Shown piece by piece: positions 37,365 through 46,107 of a stretch of 64,000 bases of DNA. The DNA comes from Aquitalea aquatica (GTDB taxonomy: Bacteria; Pseudomonadota; Gammaproteobacteria; Burkholderiales; Chromobacteriaceae), in assembly GCF_013911085.1 (NCBI RefSeq), contig NZ_JACERN010000003.1:1-64000 (forward strand), given 5' to 3'. The notes under the pieces were generated by a model. The model did no database searches. It saw only the letters and a list, made by a program, of their open reading frames with translations, and had not been told where the DNA came from. Made by a program: the position numbers and the translations under genes. How positions within the stretch are numbered: position 1 is the stretch's first letter; each line of letters starts with the position of its first letter.

Positions 37365-38036
37365 TTAATGGCCGGCAGCCAGTAGCAGCAATCGAGTTAG
37401 TCCCATGCCGGCAACCAGCAAGCCAGCCAGCAGGCGCACCAGCCTTTGCTGCAGCCATTGGCGCAAGGTATCGGCAAATACGCCCATCAGCAGCAGATTG
37501 GGCAAGGTCCCCAAGCCGAAGGCCAGCATCAGCAAACCGCCCTGAGTGGCTTTGCCGCTGGCCAGGGCAGACAATGATGCACTGTATACCAGACCGCATG
37601 GCAGCCAGCCCCACAGCGTGCCAGCCAGTAGTGCGCCGCGTGGGCTGCGGATGGGTAGCAGGCGTGCCAGCAAGGGCTGCAGGCGGGCCCACACCGGTCG
37701 GCCCAGTTTTTCCAGTGCGGTAATGGCGGAGGACAGGCCGGCCAGATACAAGCCCATGGCGATCAGCATCAGGTTGGCCAACACCAACAGGGCGAGTTGT
37801 GCCGGCCGTGCCGTCAGCAAGCTGAGGCCGGCACCAGCCAGGCCGCCAAGCATGGTGCCAATCAATACATAGCTGCCAATCCGGCCGACATTGTAGGAAA
37901 GCAGGATCAGCCAGCGCTGTTGTCCGGCAGGCAGGTTTAGCGTAAGCGCGGTGATGATGCCGCCGCACATGCCCATGCAATGTCCGCCACCGAGCAGGCC
38001 AGTCAGGAAAATGATCCAGAAATTTGTTTCTAACAT
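37365..38036 (-). CDS. TauE/SafE-like membrane protein (DsbD-type cysteine motif)
   Basis: A 223-residue inner membrane protein with six helices. Two cysteine-bearing signatures, TGLLGGGHCMGMCGGIITALT near the N-terminus and LWGWLPCGLVYSASLSALASG in the second half, identify the sulfite exporter TauE/SafE (UreH-like transmembrane) family, whose members often accompany copper handling or cytochrome oxidase assembly. It stands alone on the minus strand, between the IS remnant and the enoyl-CoA hydratase gene, so no substrate can be inferred. Confidence 0.78.
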   Translation of the reverse strand: MLETNFWIIFLTGLLGGGHCMGMCGGIITALTLNLPAGQQRWLILLSYNVGRIGSYVLIGTMLGGLAGAGLSLLTARPAQLALLVLANLMLIAMGLYLAGLSSAITALEKLGRPVWARLQPLLARLLPIRSPRGALLAGTLWGWLPCGLVYSASLSALASGKATQGGLLMLAFGLGTLPNLLLMGVFADTLRQWLQQRLVRLLAGLLVAGMGLTRLLLLAAGH

Positions 38037-38335
38037 GCGACAGCCTGTTGCTTAAACCTCTATTCTAACAGAGCGGCTAATTGCCCGGATTGCCTCAATA
38101 ATAGGCAAATTGTGACATGGTAATTGTAAAATAATCTCAAATTCTGTTTGGCATTTATGCGCGCAGCCATCTAGAAAAAAAGTTGAGCATATTGGCAATC
38201 CGCGCTGGAAAAAGGCGGTGCAAGCCCTGAGAATGCTCATTCTTTCCTGTCGGTATCGGGGATGGTCTGGTTAACAAGGCCACGCGGGCAGGAGCCGCAA
38301 TGTGTAACGACCCATAGAGAAACTGAGGAAACTAC

Positions 38336-39115
38336 ATGGCCAAGTATTTGACGCTTGAACATCTGGGCCAGTCTGCAATCATCACTATCAATCATCCTCC
38401 CGCTAACTTGTGGACCATCGCCAGCCTGCAAGAGCTGGCTGAGCTGATGTTAGCCCTGCAGTCGGACAAGAGCGTGCGCTCGGTAGTGATTACCGGTGCG
38501 GGCGAAGCCTTTTTCTGTGCAGGTGCCGACCTGAAGCTGTTTGCTACCGGCAGCAAACAGGAGGCCGAGGCACTGCTGGATGCTTTTGCGGCGGCTTTTG
38601 CTGCCGTGCGCGGCTACACAGGAGTGACCGTGGCTGCCATTAATGGTTATGCGCTGGGTGGTGGCTTGGAATGCGCGCTGATGTGCGACTACATGGTGGT
38701 AGAACGTGGTGCCAGGCTGGGTTTGCCGGAGGCCAAGGTTGGCCTGTTGCCAGCAGGTGGCGGCTGCAAGAGGTTAGCTGACAAGGTGGGGGTATCCTGG
38801 GCTAAGCGCATGATTCTGGGCGGTGAGATTGTCGACGCGCAAAAGGCCTACGATATTGGTCTGGCCGAAGAAATTGTCGACCCCGGCTTTGCCAAGATCA
38901 TCGCAGTCAGTCTGGCAGGCAAAGTAGCCAACCAGGCTCCGCTGGCGGTGGCGCGCGCTCGGCAGCTTATCGAAGACAGCGTGACCCTGTCGCTGGAGCA
39001 GCATCTGCAGCAGGGGCGGGCCGCCTTGCTGGATCTGGTGGGTGAGCAGGAGCAACTGGAAGGTGTGGCGGCCTTTCTGGGCAAGCGCGCACCGGGTTGG
39101 TCCGACGAGGACTGA
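38336..39115 (+). CDS. Enoyl-CoA hydratase/isomerase family protein
   Basis: A 259-residue crotonase-fold enzyme. The oxyanion-hole segment GEAFFCAGADLKLF, the first catalytic region GYALGGGLECALMCDY with its glutamate, and GLPEAKVGLLPAGGGCKRLADKVG with the second glutamate are all intact, fitting hydration of trans-2-enoyl-CoA in beta-oxidation. The remainder, AKRMILGGEIVDAQKAYDIGLAEEIV, is standard. A GAGGAAAC site precedes the ATG. No other fatty-acid genes adjoin it, so substrate chain length is open. The 38037-38335 gap upstream shows nothing recognisable. Confidence 0.88.
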   Translation: MAKYLTLEHLGQSAIITINHPPANLWTIASLQELAELMLALQSDKSVRSVVITGAGEAFFCAGADLKLFATGSKQEAEALLDAFAAAFAAVRGYTGVTVAAINGYALGGGLECALMCDYMVVERGARLGLPEAKVGLLPAGGGCKRLADKVGVSWAKRMILGGEIVDAQKAYDIGLAEEIVDPGFAKIIAVSLAGKVANQAPLAVARARQLIEDSVTLSLEQHLQQGRAALLDLVGEQEQLEGVAAFLGKRAPGWSDED

Positions 39116-39136
39116 TGCGGCCAGAGGCAAGCCAGT

Positions 39137-39166
39137 AAAAAAGGGATGCGCGAGCATCCCTTTTTT
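39137..39166. terminator. Bidirectional intrinsic terminator
   Basis: AAAAAAGGGATGC / GCATCCCTTTTTT with a GCGA tetraloop between the convergent enoyl-CoA hydratase and PpiC genes. Confidence 0.9.
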
Positions 39167-39201
39167 ATGTGCATCAGCCGATAAGCTGGGCCGATGATTG
39201 A

Positions 39202-39984
39202 TTACTGCTGGATCTTGGCCTGGGCTTTCAGGTCGCCCACGTATTTTTCAATACGTGCGCCCATGATGCGCTGCGTCAGTTGCGGACGGGCATCGTCCAG
39301 CGACGGCACATTGCGTTCGGTACGCACGTCATCCAGCTTGATGATGTGCCAGCCGAACTGGGTTTTCACCGGCTTGGCAGTGACCTGGCCCTTGCTCAGC
39401 TTGGCCATGGCATCAGAGAACTCCGGTACGAAAGTACCAGCTTCTTGCCAGCCCAGATCGCCACCAGTGGCCTTGCTACCCGGATCCTTGGATTTTTCCT
39501 TGGCCAGCAGGTCGAAGGCCTTGCCCTTGCGCAGGGATTCGATCACGGCCTTGGCTTCAGCTTCGCTGGCTACCAGGATGTGGCGAGCGTGGTACTGCTT
39601 GGTTTCCGGAACCGAGGCCACCAGCTTGTCGTATTCCGCTTTCAGCTGGTCGTCAGTTACCGGATTGGCTTTCTGGAAGTCCTTGATTACGCGGTTGGCC
39701 AGGGCCATGGCTTCCATGTTCTGCAGTTCGGCCTTGAAGTCGGCAGCTTTGTCGATGCCCTTCTTGATGGCTTCCTGGCGCAGTACTTCAGCAGTAATCA
39801 GCTGATCCTTGACCATGTCCTTGGTCTTGTCGTCCGCTGCCTGACCTTGGGCGGCCATCATTTGCACGACGGCATCGATGCGGGCCTGGGAGATTTCATT
39901 GCCATTTACGGACGGGCCGGCAGCCAGTACGACGGTGGTGCTCAGGGCGGCCAGCAGGGCGCTTGCCAGCAAAGTCTTGCGCAT
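39202..39984 (-). CDS. Periplasmic parvulin-type peptidyl-prolyl isomerase (copy 1)
   Basis: A 260-residue exported foldase. Signal peptide MRKTLLASALLAALSTTVVLA, a SurA-like N-terminal chaperone part (VNGNEISQARIDAVVQMM; VKDQLITAEVLRQEAIKKG), and a C-terminal parvulin domain (HARHILVASEAEAKAVIESL, TGGDLGWQEAGTFVPEFSDAM, KTQFGWHIIKLDDVR) with the conserved histidines. It assists folding of periplasmic or outer-membrane proteins. Last of a same-strand series yciB-yciI-bolA-ppiC-ppiC; a related paralogue lies just upstream. Confidence 0.9.
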   Translation of the reverse strand: MRKTLLASALLAALSTTVVLAAGPSVNGNEISQARIDAVVQMMAAQGQAADDKTKDMVKDQLITAEVLRQEAIKKGIDKAADFKAELQNMEAMALANRVIKDFQKANPVTDDQLKAEYDKLVASVPETKQYHARHILVASEAEAKAVIESLRKGKAFDLLAKEKSKDPGSKATGGDLGWQEAGTFVPEFSDAMAKLSKGQVTAKPVKTQFGWHIIKLDDVRTERNVPSLDDARPQLTQRIMGARIEKYVGDLKAQAKIQQ

Positions 39985-40019
39985 GATGTATTCCTGTTGT
40001 TACTTGCAGTGGTGTGGTG

Positions 40020-40808
40020 TTACTGGATTTTCGCCTTGCCGCGCAGATCTTCCACGGCCTTGCCGATGGCTTCTTCCTGCAGCTGACGCTCGATTTGCGG
40101 TTTTACTTCTTCCAGCGGCGGCAGCTTGGCATCGCGTACATCATCAACCTTGAACACGATCCAGCCTACGCGGGTCTGCAGCGGCTTGCTGCTGATCTGA
40201 CCCTTGTTCAGACCCTTCAGCATCTCCGCCAGTTGCGGTTCCATGCGGGCCAGATTGCCCCAGCCCATGTCGCCGCCATTTTGCTTGGCGGCCGGGTCGA
40301 GCGAGCGGCTCTTGGCCAGCTCTTCGAACTTGCCGCCCTTTTTCAGGCTGTCGATGATTTTCTGTGCTTCAGCTTCGCTTGCCACGGTGATCTGGTGCGC
40401 ATGTACGTCCTTGGTGCCAGCGAACTTGCTCTGGGTCTGGGCGTAGCGTTCCTGCAGCTGGGTATCGCTGATTTTCACTTGCTTGAGCAGGTCGGCAAAC
40501 AGCGCTTCACGCAGCATGTCCTGGCGTATTTCGTCCAGGCGCTTGGTAAAGGCCGGTTGCTGGTCCAGCTTGCGGCTCTGGGCTTCCTGCAGGATTACTT
40601 CGCGATTGATCAGCGTGTCTTTCACTTGCTGGCGCAGTGCCGGGGAGTCTTGCACATTGCCATTGCTGTTCTGCACGACCAGCGCAACGGCAGCGTCCAG
40701 ATCGGTCTTGTCGATGGCCTTGCCATTGACCATGGCAATGGATTCGGCCATGGCCGGAATACTGATGCTGGCTGCCAGCAGCAGGGCAGCGATACGGGAG
40801 TTTTTCAT
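40020..40808 (-). CDS. Periplasmic parvulin-type peptidyl-prolyl isomerase (copy 2)
   Basis: A 262-residue paralogue of the neighbouring foldase: signal peptide (MKNSRIAALLLAASISIPAMA), VNGKAIDKTDLDAAVALVV, the helical VKDTLINREVILQEAQSRK region, then a parvulin domain with HAHQITVASEAEAQKIIDSL, GGDMGWGNLARMEPQLAEML and QTRVGWIVFKVDDVR. In this copy the first histidine pair reads HAHQ rather than HARH and the end is GWIVFK instead of GWHIIK, so one active-site histidine is missing and catalysis may be weak. Downstream of bolA by about 20 nt. Confidence 0.87.
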   Translation of the reverse strand: MKNSRIAALLLAASISIPAMAESIAMVNGKAIDKTDLDAAVALVVQNSNGNVQDSPALRQQVKDTLINREVILQEAQSRKLDQQPAFTKRLDEIRQDMLREALFADLLKQVKISDTQLQERYAQTQSKFAGTKDVHAHQITVASEAEAQKIIDSLKKGGKFEELAKSRSLDPAAKQNGGDMGWGNLARMEPQLAEMLKGLNKGQISSKPLQTRVGWIVFKVDDVRDAKLPPLEEVKPQIERQLQEEAIGKAVEDLRGKAKIQ

Positions 40809-40827
40809 GGATAACTCTTTCTCGAAG

Positions 40828-41094
40828 TCAAAGTTCGTCGGGTGTCAGTGCGCGAATGGCCAGCGCATGCACCTTGGTTTTCATCAGATCGCCGAGTGTG
40901 GCGTAAACCAGCCGGTGGCGGGCCACGCTGCCAAGCCCGGCAAAATGGCTGGAGACAATCAGCACATTGTAGTGGCCGCCGCCGGAGCGGGCGCCAGCAT
41001 GGCCAGCATGGGCCGCACTGTCATCCTCGATTTCCAGATGTTCGGGTTGCAGTGCCTGCAAGGCAGCTTGCAGCAGGGCGACATCATCACTCAT
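40828..41094 (-). CDS. bolA: BolA family protein
   Basis: An 88-residue small cytoplasmic protein with the BolA fold: [66 protein letters not shown] contains the family helix-turn and the SxxFxGxxxVxRHRxVY motif with the conserved histidine used with monothiol glutaredoxins for iron-sulfur handling. It overlaps yciI by 4 nt, and the yciB-yciI-bolA-ppiC order is conserved in betaproteobacteria. Confidence 0.93.
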   Translation of the reverse strand: MSDDVALLQAALQALQPEHLEIEDDSAAHAGHAGARSGGGHYNVLIVSSHFAGLGSVARHRLVYATLGDLMKTKVHALAIRALTPDEL

Positions 41095-41393
41095 GCGGGG
41101 AATACCTTGCGGAAGGGCTTCACTTCCACGGCAGCGTACACGCCTGCGGCAACGTAGGGGTCGGCATCGGCCCAGTTGCGGGCTTCTTCCAGGCTGGAGA
41201 ATTCCGCCACGATCAGGCTGCCGCTAAAGCCGGCGCTGCCCGGGTCAATGCTGTCGATGGCCGGACAGGGGCCTGCCAGTACCAGGCGGCCTTGTTCCTG
41301 CAGGGCGGAAAGACGAGCCAGATGTTCAGGACGGGAGGCCAGCCGCTTGTCCAGACTGCCGGGATGATCCTGGCCGCTGATGATGTACAGCAT
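41091..41393 (-). CDS. yciI: YciI family protein
   Basis: A 100-residue protein with the YciI ferredoxin-like fold: [41 protein letters not shown] with the conserved histidine, and a central [18 protein letters not shown] with an Asp near the presumed active site, ending [10 protein letters not shown]. The molecular function of the family is still uncertain. It shares its first nucleotide with the yciB stop and overlaps bolA. Confidence 0.92.
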   Translation of the reverse strand: MLYIISGQDHPGSLDKRLASRPEHLARLSALQEQGRLVLAGPCPAIDSIDPGSAGFSGSLIVAEFSSLEEARNWADADPYVAAGVYAAVEVKPFRKVFPA

Positions 41394-41926
41394 TATTTTT
41401 TATCCTCGATGTATTTGGACAGGAACAGGCTTTGCGCGATGACGAATACCACCATCAGGCCCAGACTGCCGAACAGCTTGAAGCTCAGCCAGATTTCACG
41501 GCTGAAGTTGAAGGCAACATACAGATTCAGTGCGCCCATGGCGCTGAAGAAGGTGGCCCAGGCATAGGCCAGCTTGCGCCAGATGACTTGCGGTAGCTGG
41601 ATTTGCTCACCCATCAGCAGTTTCAGGCCGTTCTTGCCCAGCAGGTCGCTGACCAGCAGAGCAATGGCCATCAGCCAGTACAGTACGGTGAATTTCCAGA
41701 TGATGAACAGATCGTTGTGCGAAATCACGGTTGCCGCACCCAGCACCACGCTGAGGATCAGGTTGATCCACTGCATGGCGTCCACCTTGCGGTGTTTGAA
41801 CCATGTCCAGGCGAACAGCAAGGTGGTGGCTGCAACCAGCACCTTGGTGGCGAGGAACATGTCGTGGGTGATCAGGTAACTGCCGAAAAACAGGGCTACC
41901 GGAAGGAAGTCGGATAAAAATTTCAT
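41393..41926 (-). CDS. yciB: Septation/inner membrane protein YciB
   Basis: A 177-residue inner membrane protein with five helices, the YciB (IspZ) family, which contributes to envelope integrity and cell division. It starts [18 protein letters not shown] and holds [40 protein letters not shown] and [22 protein letters not shown], all landmarks. The ATG at 41926 reproduces the conserved beginning; the longer frame upstream has no support. First gene of the yciB-yciI-bolA block. Confidence 0.94.
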   Translation of the reverse strand: MKFLSDFLPVALFFGSYLITHDMFLATKVLVAATTLLFAWTWFKHRKVDAMQWINLILSVVLGAATVISHNDLFIIWKFTVLYWLMAIALLVSDLLGKNGLKLLMGEQIQLPQVIWRKLAYAWATFFSAMGALNLYVAFNFSREIWLSFKLFGSLGLMVVFVIAQSLFLSKYIEDKK

Positions 41927-41994
41927 GCGGCTGATTATGGGGGCAGCCTGCCCGTTATACAAGATAGGGCAAGGCTGCAGTCAGGTTGGAAATG

Positions 41995-42936
41995 TTAACG
42001 ATTGCTTTGTTTCACTACGCTTAAGGCGGTGGCCACCAGCGAGCTGACATCGGCCACATTGGCCGGCAGGATGACGGTGTTGTTCTGCTTGGCCAGCTGG
42101 GCAAAGGCGGCGACATATTGTTCTGCCACCTTCAGATTGACCGCTTCGATGCCGCCGTCCACCTTGATCGATTCGGCCACGCGGCGCACGGCATCGGCGG
42201 TGGCGTCCGCCACCAGGCGTAGTGCTTCGGCCTCGCCTTGCGCCTTGTTGATGGCGGCCTGCTTGTTGCCTTCGGAATTATTGATGGTGGCTTGCATCTC
42301 GCCCTGCGATTTCTGGATGGCTGCTTCGCGTGCACCGTTGGCCAGGTTGATCTGCTCCATTTTCACCCCTTCGGACTGGGCGATACGGGCGCGCTTTTCC
42401 CGTTCGGCGGTGATCTGGGCCTGCATGGAGTGCAGGATGTCCTGCGGCGGCACCAGGTCCTTGATTTCATAGCGCAATACCTTCACCCCCCAGTTGATGG
42501 CGGCTTCATCGAGCGAGGCCACCACGATCTGGTTGATTTCATCACGCTCCTCGAAGGTTTTGTCCAGTTCCATCTTGCCGATGACCGAGCGCAGCGTGGT
42601 CTGCGACAGCTGGGTGATGGCCAGCAGGTAGTCGCTGGTGCCGTAAGAGGCGCGTTGCGGGTCGGTTACCTGGAAGTACAGGATGCCATCCACTTTCAGC
42701 TGGGTATTGTCGCGGGTGATGCAGATCTGGCTGGGGACATCCAGCGGGACTTCCTTCAGGCTGTGCTTGTAGGCCAGGCGGTCGATGAAGGGGATCAGGA
42801 TGTTCAGGCCTGGTGTCAGTGTGGCGTGATAACGACCGAGGCGTTCGACAATATAGGCATGCTGCTGCGGGACGACCTTGACTGACTTAATGATGAATAC
42901 CACCACGGCCAGGAACAGAATGATGACGAATTCCAT
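41995..42936 (-). CDS. qmcA: SPFH/Band 7 membrane protein (QmcA family)
   Basis: A 313-residue stomatin-like protein with one N-terminal membrane helix and a cytoplasmic or periplasmic SPFH domain: VKVVPQQHAYIVERLGRYHATLTPGLN, PLDVPSQICITRDNTQL, VDGILYFQVTDPQRA and ELDKTFEERDEINQ, then a long coiled coil (REAAIQKSQGEMQATINNSEG...AEALRLVADATADAV). QmcA-type proteins organise membrane domains and are coded with an NfeD partner. Its ATG follows the stop of nfeD by 2 nt. Confidence 0.92.
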   Translation of the reverse strand: MEFVIILFLAVVVFIIKSVKVVPQQHAYIVERLGRYHATLTPGLNILIPFIDRLAYKHSLKEVPLDVPSQICITRDNTQLKVDGILYFQVTDPQRASYGTSDYLLAITQLSQTTLRSVIGKMELDKTFEERDEINQIVVASLDEAAINWGVKVLRYEIKDLVPPQDILHSMQAQITAEREKRARIAQSEGVKMEQINLANGAREAAIQKSQGEMQATINNSEGNKQAAINKAQGEAEALRLVADATADAVRRVAESIKVDGGIEAVNLKVAEQYVAAFAQLAKQNNTVILPANVADVSSLVATALSVVKQSNR

Positions 42937-42938
42937 GA

Positions 42939-43376
42939 TTATCGGGTTTCCGTTTGCTTGAGAGAAAGAATCAGCACATTGCCGTCGCGGCTATGAATGT
43001 AGGCCTGCATGCCGGCCTGCCATGGGCCATCACCGTTTAAGCGGGCCTGCCATTCCGTGCCGCGATAGTGGACGCGGGCAAGCCCGTCATCCAGCAGCGC
43101 ACTGATGCGTACTGTTTGGCCAATGTCAGGATCATCCGCCGGCCTGGCAGTGTGATTGCTGCTACGCTGGCGGGAGCGCCAGCGTGCTACCCCGAACACC
43201 CCTATGCTGCCGCTGAGGCTGGCTAGCAACCAGCAAATTGCCTCGCTGGCTCCCGCCAGGCTGCCGATGCCGGCTACTGCCAAGGCTACTGCCAGCACCA
43301 GCAGGTAAAAGGTGCCGGTCATGAACTCTGCAATCAGTGCCAGCAGGGCTGCGACCAGCCAGATGGTATGGGTCAA
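42939..43376 (-). CDS. NfeD-like membrane protein
   Basis: About 145 residues: two or three hydrophobic helices (THTIWLVAALLALIAEFMTGTFYLLVLAVALAVAGI and AICWLLASLSGSIGVFG) followed by a C-terminal beta-barrel OB-like domain (DIGQTVRISALLDDGLARVHYRGTEWQARL). This is the short NfeD/YbbJ type that partners QmcA. No in-frame ATG fits the beginning; a TTG at 43376 gives the expected N-terminus and is used here with reserve. Confidence 0.8.
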   Translation of the reverse strand: MTHTIWLVAALLALIAEFMTGTFYLLVLAVALAVAGIGSLAGASEAICWLLASLSGSIGVFGVARWRSRQRSSNHTARPADDPDIGQTVRISALLDDGLARVHYRGTEWQARLNGDGPWQAGMQAYIHSRDGNVLILSLKQTETR

Positions 43377-43443
43377 GGTTAAGCATCTTTCATGACGATG
43401 GATTTGGCATTCTCGTGCCGAATGCGGCGACTGACAACTGCTT

Positions 43444-43572
43444 TCAGCAGTGATCACGGTCAGGTAGGTGTCTGGCCAGCACGGCTTCTTGTTCCATATC
43501 AAGCCAGCACTTGTCCAGTGCCAGCCACAGGGCTTCCAGTAATAGGACCAGGACAATCAGCAGGGCTTGCAT
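43444..43572 (-). CDS. Possible small membrane protein (42 residues)
   Basis: MQALLIVLVLLLEALWLALDK forms a single membrane helix followed by a charged tail with two cysteines. AAGGAG stands 7 nt before the ATG. It lies upstream of nfeD-qmcA on the same strand. No homologue is recognised; the coding status is tentative. Confidence 0.4.
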   Translation of the reverse strand: MQALLIVLVLLLEALWLALDKCWLDMEQEAVLARHLPDRDHC

Positions 43573-43693
43573 GGTATGGCTCCTTGTGTGGCGTGGTGGT
43601 GGGGCAGGGTCGGCTTGTTTGCGCAGGCAGCTAGTGTGGAATGGCGTTACCATGCAGGCCAGTCCATCAGCTTTGACCATGGAAAGCGTAATA

Positions 43694-44284
43694 ATGTTTC
43701 AACTGGCAGCGCCTGTCGTGGCGGAAATAGAAATCAAGAAAAGCCGTTTCATCGCCGCTTTGTATCCGGTGCAGAGCCGGGATGAAGCGATGTTGCAACT
43801 GGCGGCCCTGCGAAGGGAATGGCCCGATGCCCGCCATTATTGTGCGGTGCTGCTGGTGAGTGGTGATTCCATGCTGGACGATGATGGTGAGCCGTCCGGT
43901 ACTGCGGCCCGCCCCATGTACAACGTGCTGATGCATAAGCAGTTGCACAATGTACTGGCGGTGGTGGTGCGTTACTTTGGCGGGATCAAACTGGGGGCGG
44001 GTGGCTTGGTGCGTGCCTATACTCAGGCCGTCAACACGGCATTGCAAACGGCACAGTTGCAGCCGGTGGTGCTAATGCAAAGCTGTCTGGCCCGGGTGGG
44101 TTTTGCCAGTGAATCCCGTCTGCGTCATTGCTGTGCCGAACTGGCCATCAGCGTGGGGGCGGCCGAATACGGCGAGCATGTGGTGCTGGCCTTGATGATG
44201 CCGCAAGCGCAGTGCCAGGCGCTGCAAACTCGCTTGTACGATCTGCTGGCGGGTGAGGTATATTTCATGACGGATGAGAGTTGA
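43694..44284 (+). CDS. yigZ: YigZ/IMPACT family protein
   Basis: A 196-residue protein. The N-terminal IMPACT (UPF0029) domain has KKSRFIAALYPV, HYCAVLLVSGDSMLDDDGEPSGTAARPMYNVL and VVVRYFGGIKLGAGGLVRAYTQAV, which form its signature; a ferredoxin-like domain (YigZ C-terminal) follows. Homologues interact with the translation machinery, but the bacterial function is unsettled. ATG 43694 is used because the preceding GGAAAG is well placed; a start at 43679 would add five residues. Confidence 0.88.
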   Translation: MFQLAAPVVAEIEIKKSRFIAALYPVQSRDEAMLQLAALRREWPDARHYCAVLLVSGDSMLDDDGEPSGTAARPMYNVLMHKQLHNVLAVVVRYFGGIKLGAGGLVRAYTQAVNTALQTAQLQPVVLMQSCLARVGFASESRLRHCCAELAISVGAAEYGEHVVLALMMPQAQCQALQTRLYDLLAGEVYFMTDES

Positions 44285-44350
44285 TGCTGCCTGTCACCGT
44301 GGGGTGACGGGTGTGTGTAGCGGGTATGTTTTGATCTCGGGGAGAGAATA

Positions 44351-45280
44351 ATGTCGCAACAGCAATACCGCCTGGTGACGCGCAGTGATTTCGACGGCCT
44401 GGTCTGTGCCGTGCTGCTGAACGAACTGGGCATGGTGAATGAAATCAAGTTTGTTCACCCCAAGGATATGCAGGATGGCAAGGTGGAAATCACCGAGCGC
44501 GATATCACCACCAATCTGCCATATGTGCCGGGTGCCTATCTGGCCTTCGATCACCATCTGTCGGAAACGCTGCGCAATGGTCAGCACGACAACCACATTA
44601 TCGATCCGGCAGCCCCATCCGCTGCACGCGTGGTGTATGACCATTTCGGTGGCAAGCAGATTTTTACCCGTATCAGCGACGAAATGATGGACGCGGTGGA
44701 CAAGGCTGATTCGGCCCAGTTTTCCCGTGATGAAATCCTCAATCCCACTGGCTGGGTATTGCTCAACTATCTGATGGATGCCCGCACCGGGCTGGGCCGT
44801 TTCCGCAATTTCACCGTCAGCAACTATCAACTGATGATGGACCTGATCGGCTATTGTCGCGATCACAGTATCGAAGAAATCCTGGCCTTGCCGGACGTCA
44901 AGGAGCGAGTTGATCTCTATCGACAATACGAAGAGCAGGCGCGCGAGCAGATCCAGCGCTGTGCCCAAGTGCACGACAATCTGCTGCTGCTTGATCTGCT
45001 GCAGGAAGAAACCATTTACCCGGCTAACCGCTTTCTGGTCTATGCCATGTATCCGCAGTGCAATATCTCCATCCACATGATGTGGGGTCTGAACAAGCAG
45101 AACGTCGTGTTTGCCACTGGCAAGTCGATTATTGATCGCGGCTGCCGCACCAATGTTGGTGCGCTGATGTTGCAATACGGTGGCGGTGGCCACGAGGCAG
45201 CCGGTACTTGCCAGATTGGCATTGAGCAGTATGAACAGGTGCGGGACGAGCTGATCGCCCGCATTTGCGCCGAGGCTTGA
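44351..45280 (+). CDS. DHH-family phosphoesterase (exopolyphosphatase-like)
   Basis: A 309-residue metal-dependent phosphoesterase. The DHH domain starts VTRSDFDGLVCAVLLNE (motif I), with LAFDHHLSET for the DHH motif; the C-terminal DHHA1 part has RGCRTNVGALMLQYGGGGHEAAGTCQI, the substrate-binding GGGGHxxAG signature. Members hydrolyse nucleotide or polyphosphate substrates; which one is used here is not determined. It follows yigZ by 66 nt, with a small GTCACC/GGTGAC hairpin between, and ends before a strong terminator. Confidence 0.85.
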   Translation: MSQQQYRLVTRSDFDGLVCAVLLNELGMVNEIKFVHPKDMQDGKVEITERDITTNLPYVPGAYLAFDHHLSETLRNGQHDNHIIDPAAPSAARVVYDHFGGKQIFTRISDEMMDAVDKADSAQFSRDEILNPTGWVLLNYLMDARTGLGRFRNFTVSNYQLMMDLIGYCRDHSIEEILALPDVKERVDLYRQYEEQAREQIQRCAQVHDNLLLLDLLQEETIYPANRFLVYAMYPQCNISIHMMWGLNKQNVVFATGKSIIDRGCRTNVGALMLQYGGGGHEAAGTCQIGIEQYEQVRDELIARICAEA

Positions 45281-45297
45281 TCGCCAGCAGGCATGCA

Positions 45298-45330
45298 AAG
45301 GGCCGCTGCATTGCAGCGGCCCTTATTTGT
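45298..45330. terminator. Intrinsic terminator between the DHH and HAD genes
   Basis: A 13-bp stem AAGGGCCGCTGCA/TGCAGCGGCCCTT with a minimal loop, then ATTTGTT. Serves the plus-strand DHH gene and the convergent HAD gene. Confidence 0.85.
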
Positions 45331-45343
45331 TGGGGCGGGTGGT

Positions 45344-46003
45344 TTACAGTGTCTGCAGCAGCTTTAGTGCCTGGTGCAGGTCTTCACAGACGGCCAGTGC
45401 GTTTGTTGTTTCGTGTGCGGACGGTTTTACCATGTCCGGCACTAGAATCACCCGCATGCCAGCCGCCAGTGCCGCTTGCATGCCAATCAACGAATCCTCC
45501 AGCACCACGCAGGCGGCCGGTGCAACATCCAGCAGAGCTGCTGCCGCCAGATAGACATCCGGAGCTGGTTTGGTATTGGCTACTTCGTCGCCGGCAACGG
45601 TGTGCTGGAAATAAGGCCCCAGCCCGGTACGTTGCAGCTTGATGTCACACATCAGGCGCTGGGTGGAGGTGGCCACCGCATGCGGAATGGCCTGGCTTTG
45701 CACCCAGTCCAGCACCTCGATGATGCCCGCCTTGAGCTTGAGCTCACCCGTGCTCATCAGCTCATGGTAATGGTGCCGGCAGCGCTGGCTCAGTTTCTCG
45801 GCAAGGTTGCGGTCCTGAAAATGTGCAGCGACATGGTCGAGGCTCTTGTTTACCGATAGCCCGACCATGCCCAGAATGACGTGTTCAGGGATGGGTACGC
45901 CGATTTCGGCAGCAGCGCGCAACCAAGCGTGGCCACTGACGCTCTCGGTGTCGATCATCAGTCCATCCATGTCGAACAGGACGGCTTGCATGTTTGAATT
46001 CAT
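45344..46003 (-). CDS. HAD-family hydrolase (beta-phosphoglucomutase-like)
   Basis: A 219-residue phosphatase of the haloacid dehalogenase superfamily, subclass with an alpha-helical cap. Motif I is FDMDGLMIDTES (nucleophile Asp and acid/base Asp), motif II VATST, motif III NTKPAPDVY, motif IV VLEDSLIGMQAALAAGM. Typical substrates are small sugar phosphates or nucleotides; the exact one cannot be told. GGAGG precedes the ATG at 46003. Monocistronic, divergent from parA. Confidence 0.88.
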   Translation of the reverse strand: MNSNMQAVLFDMDGLMIDTESVSGHAWLRAAAEIGVPIPEHVILGMVGLSVNKSLDHVAAHFQDRNLAEKLSQRCRHHYHELMSTGELKLKAGIIEVLDWVQSQAIPHAVATSTQRLMCDIKLQRTGLGPYFQHTVAGDEVANTKPAPDVYLAAAALLDVAPAACVVLEDSLIGMQAALAAGMRVILVPDMVKPSAHETTNALAVCEDLHQALKLLQTL

Positions 46004-46107
46004 TGGTTTGCTTTCCTCCAGCGCGTCAGCCTAATGTGGCAAGCCCCTGCCTGCAAGCATGATGACTCTGGTATAGTGGATCGATCACCAAGTGAGCGAG
46101 GTCCATT

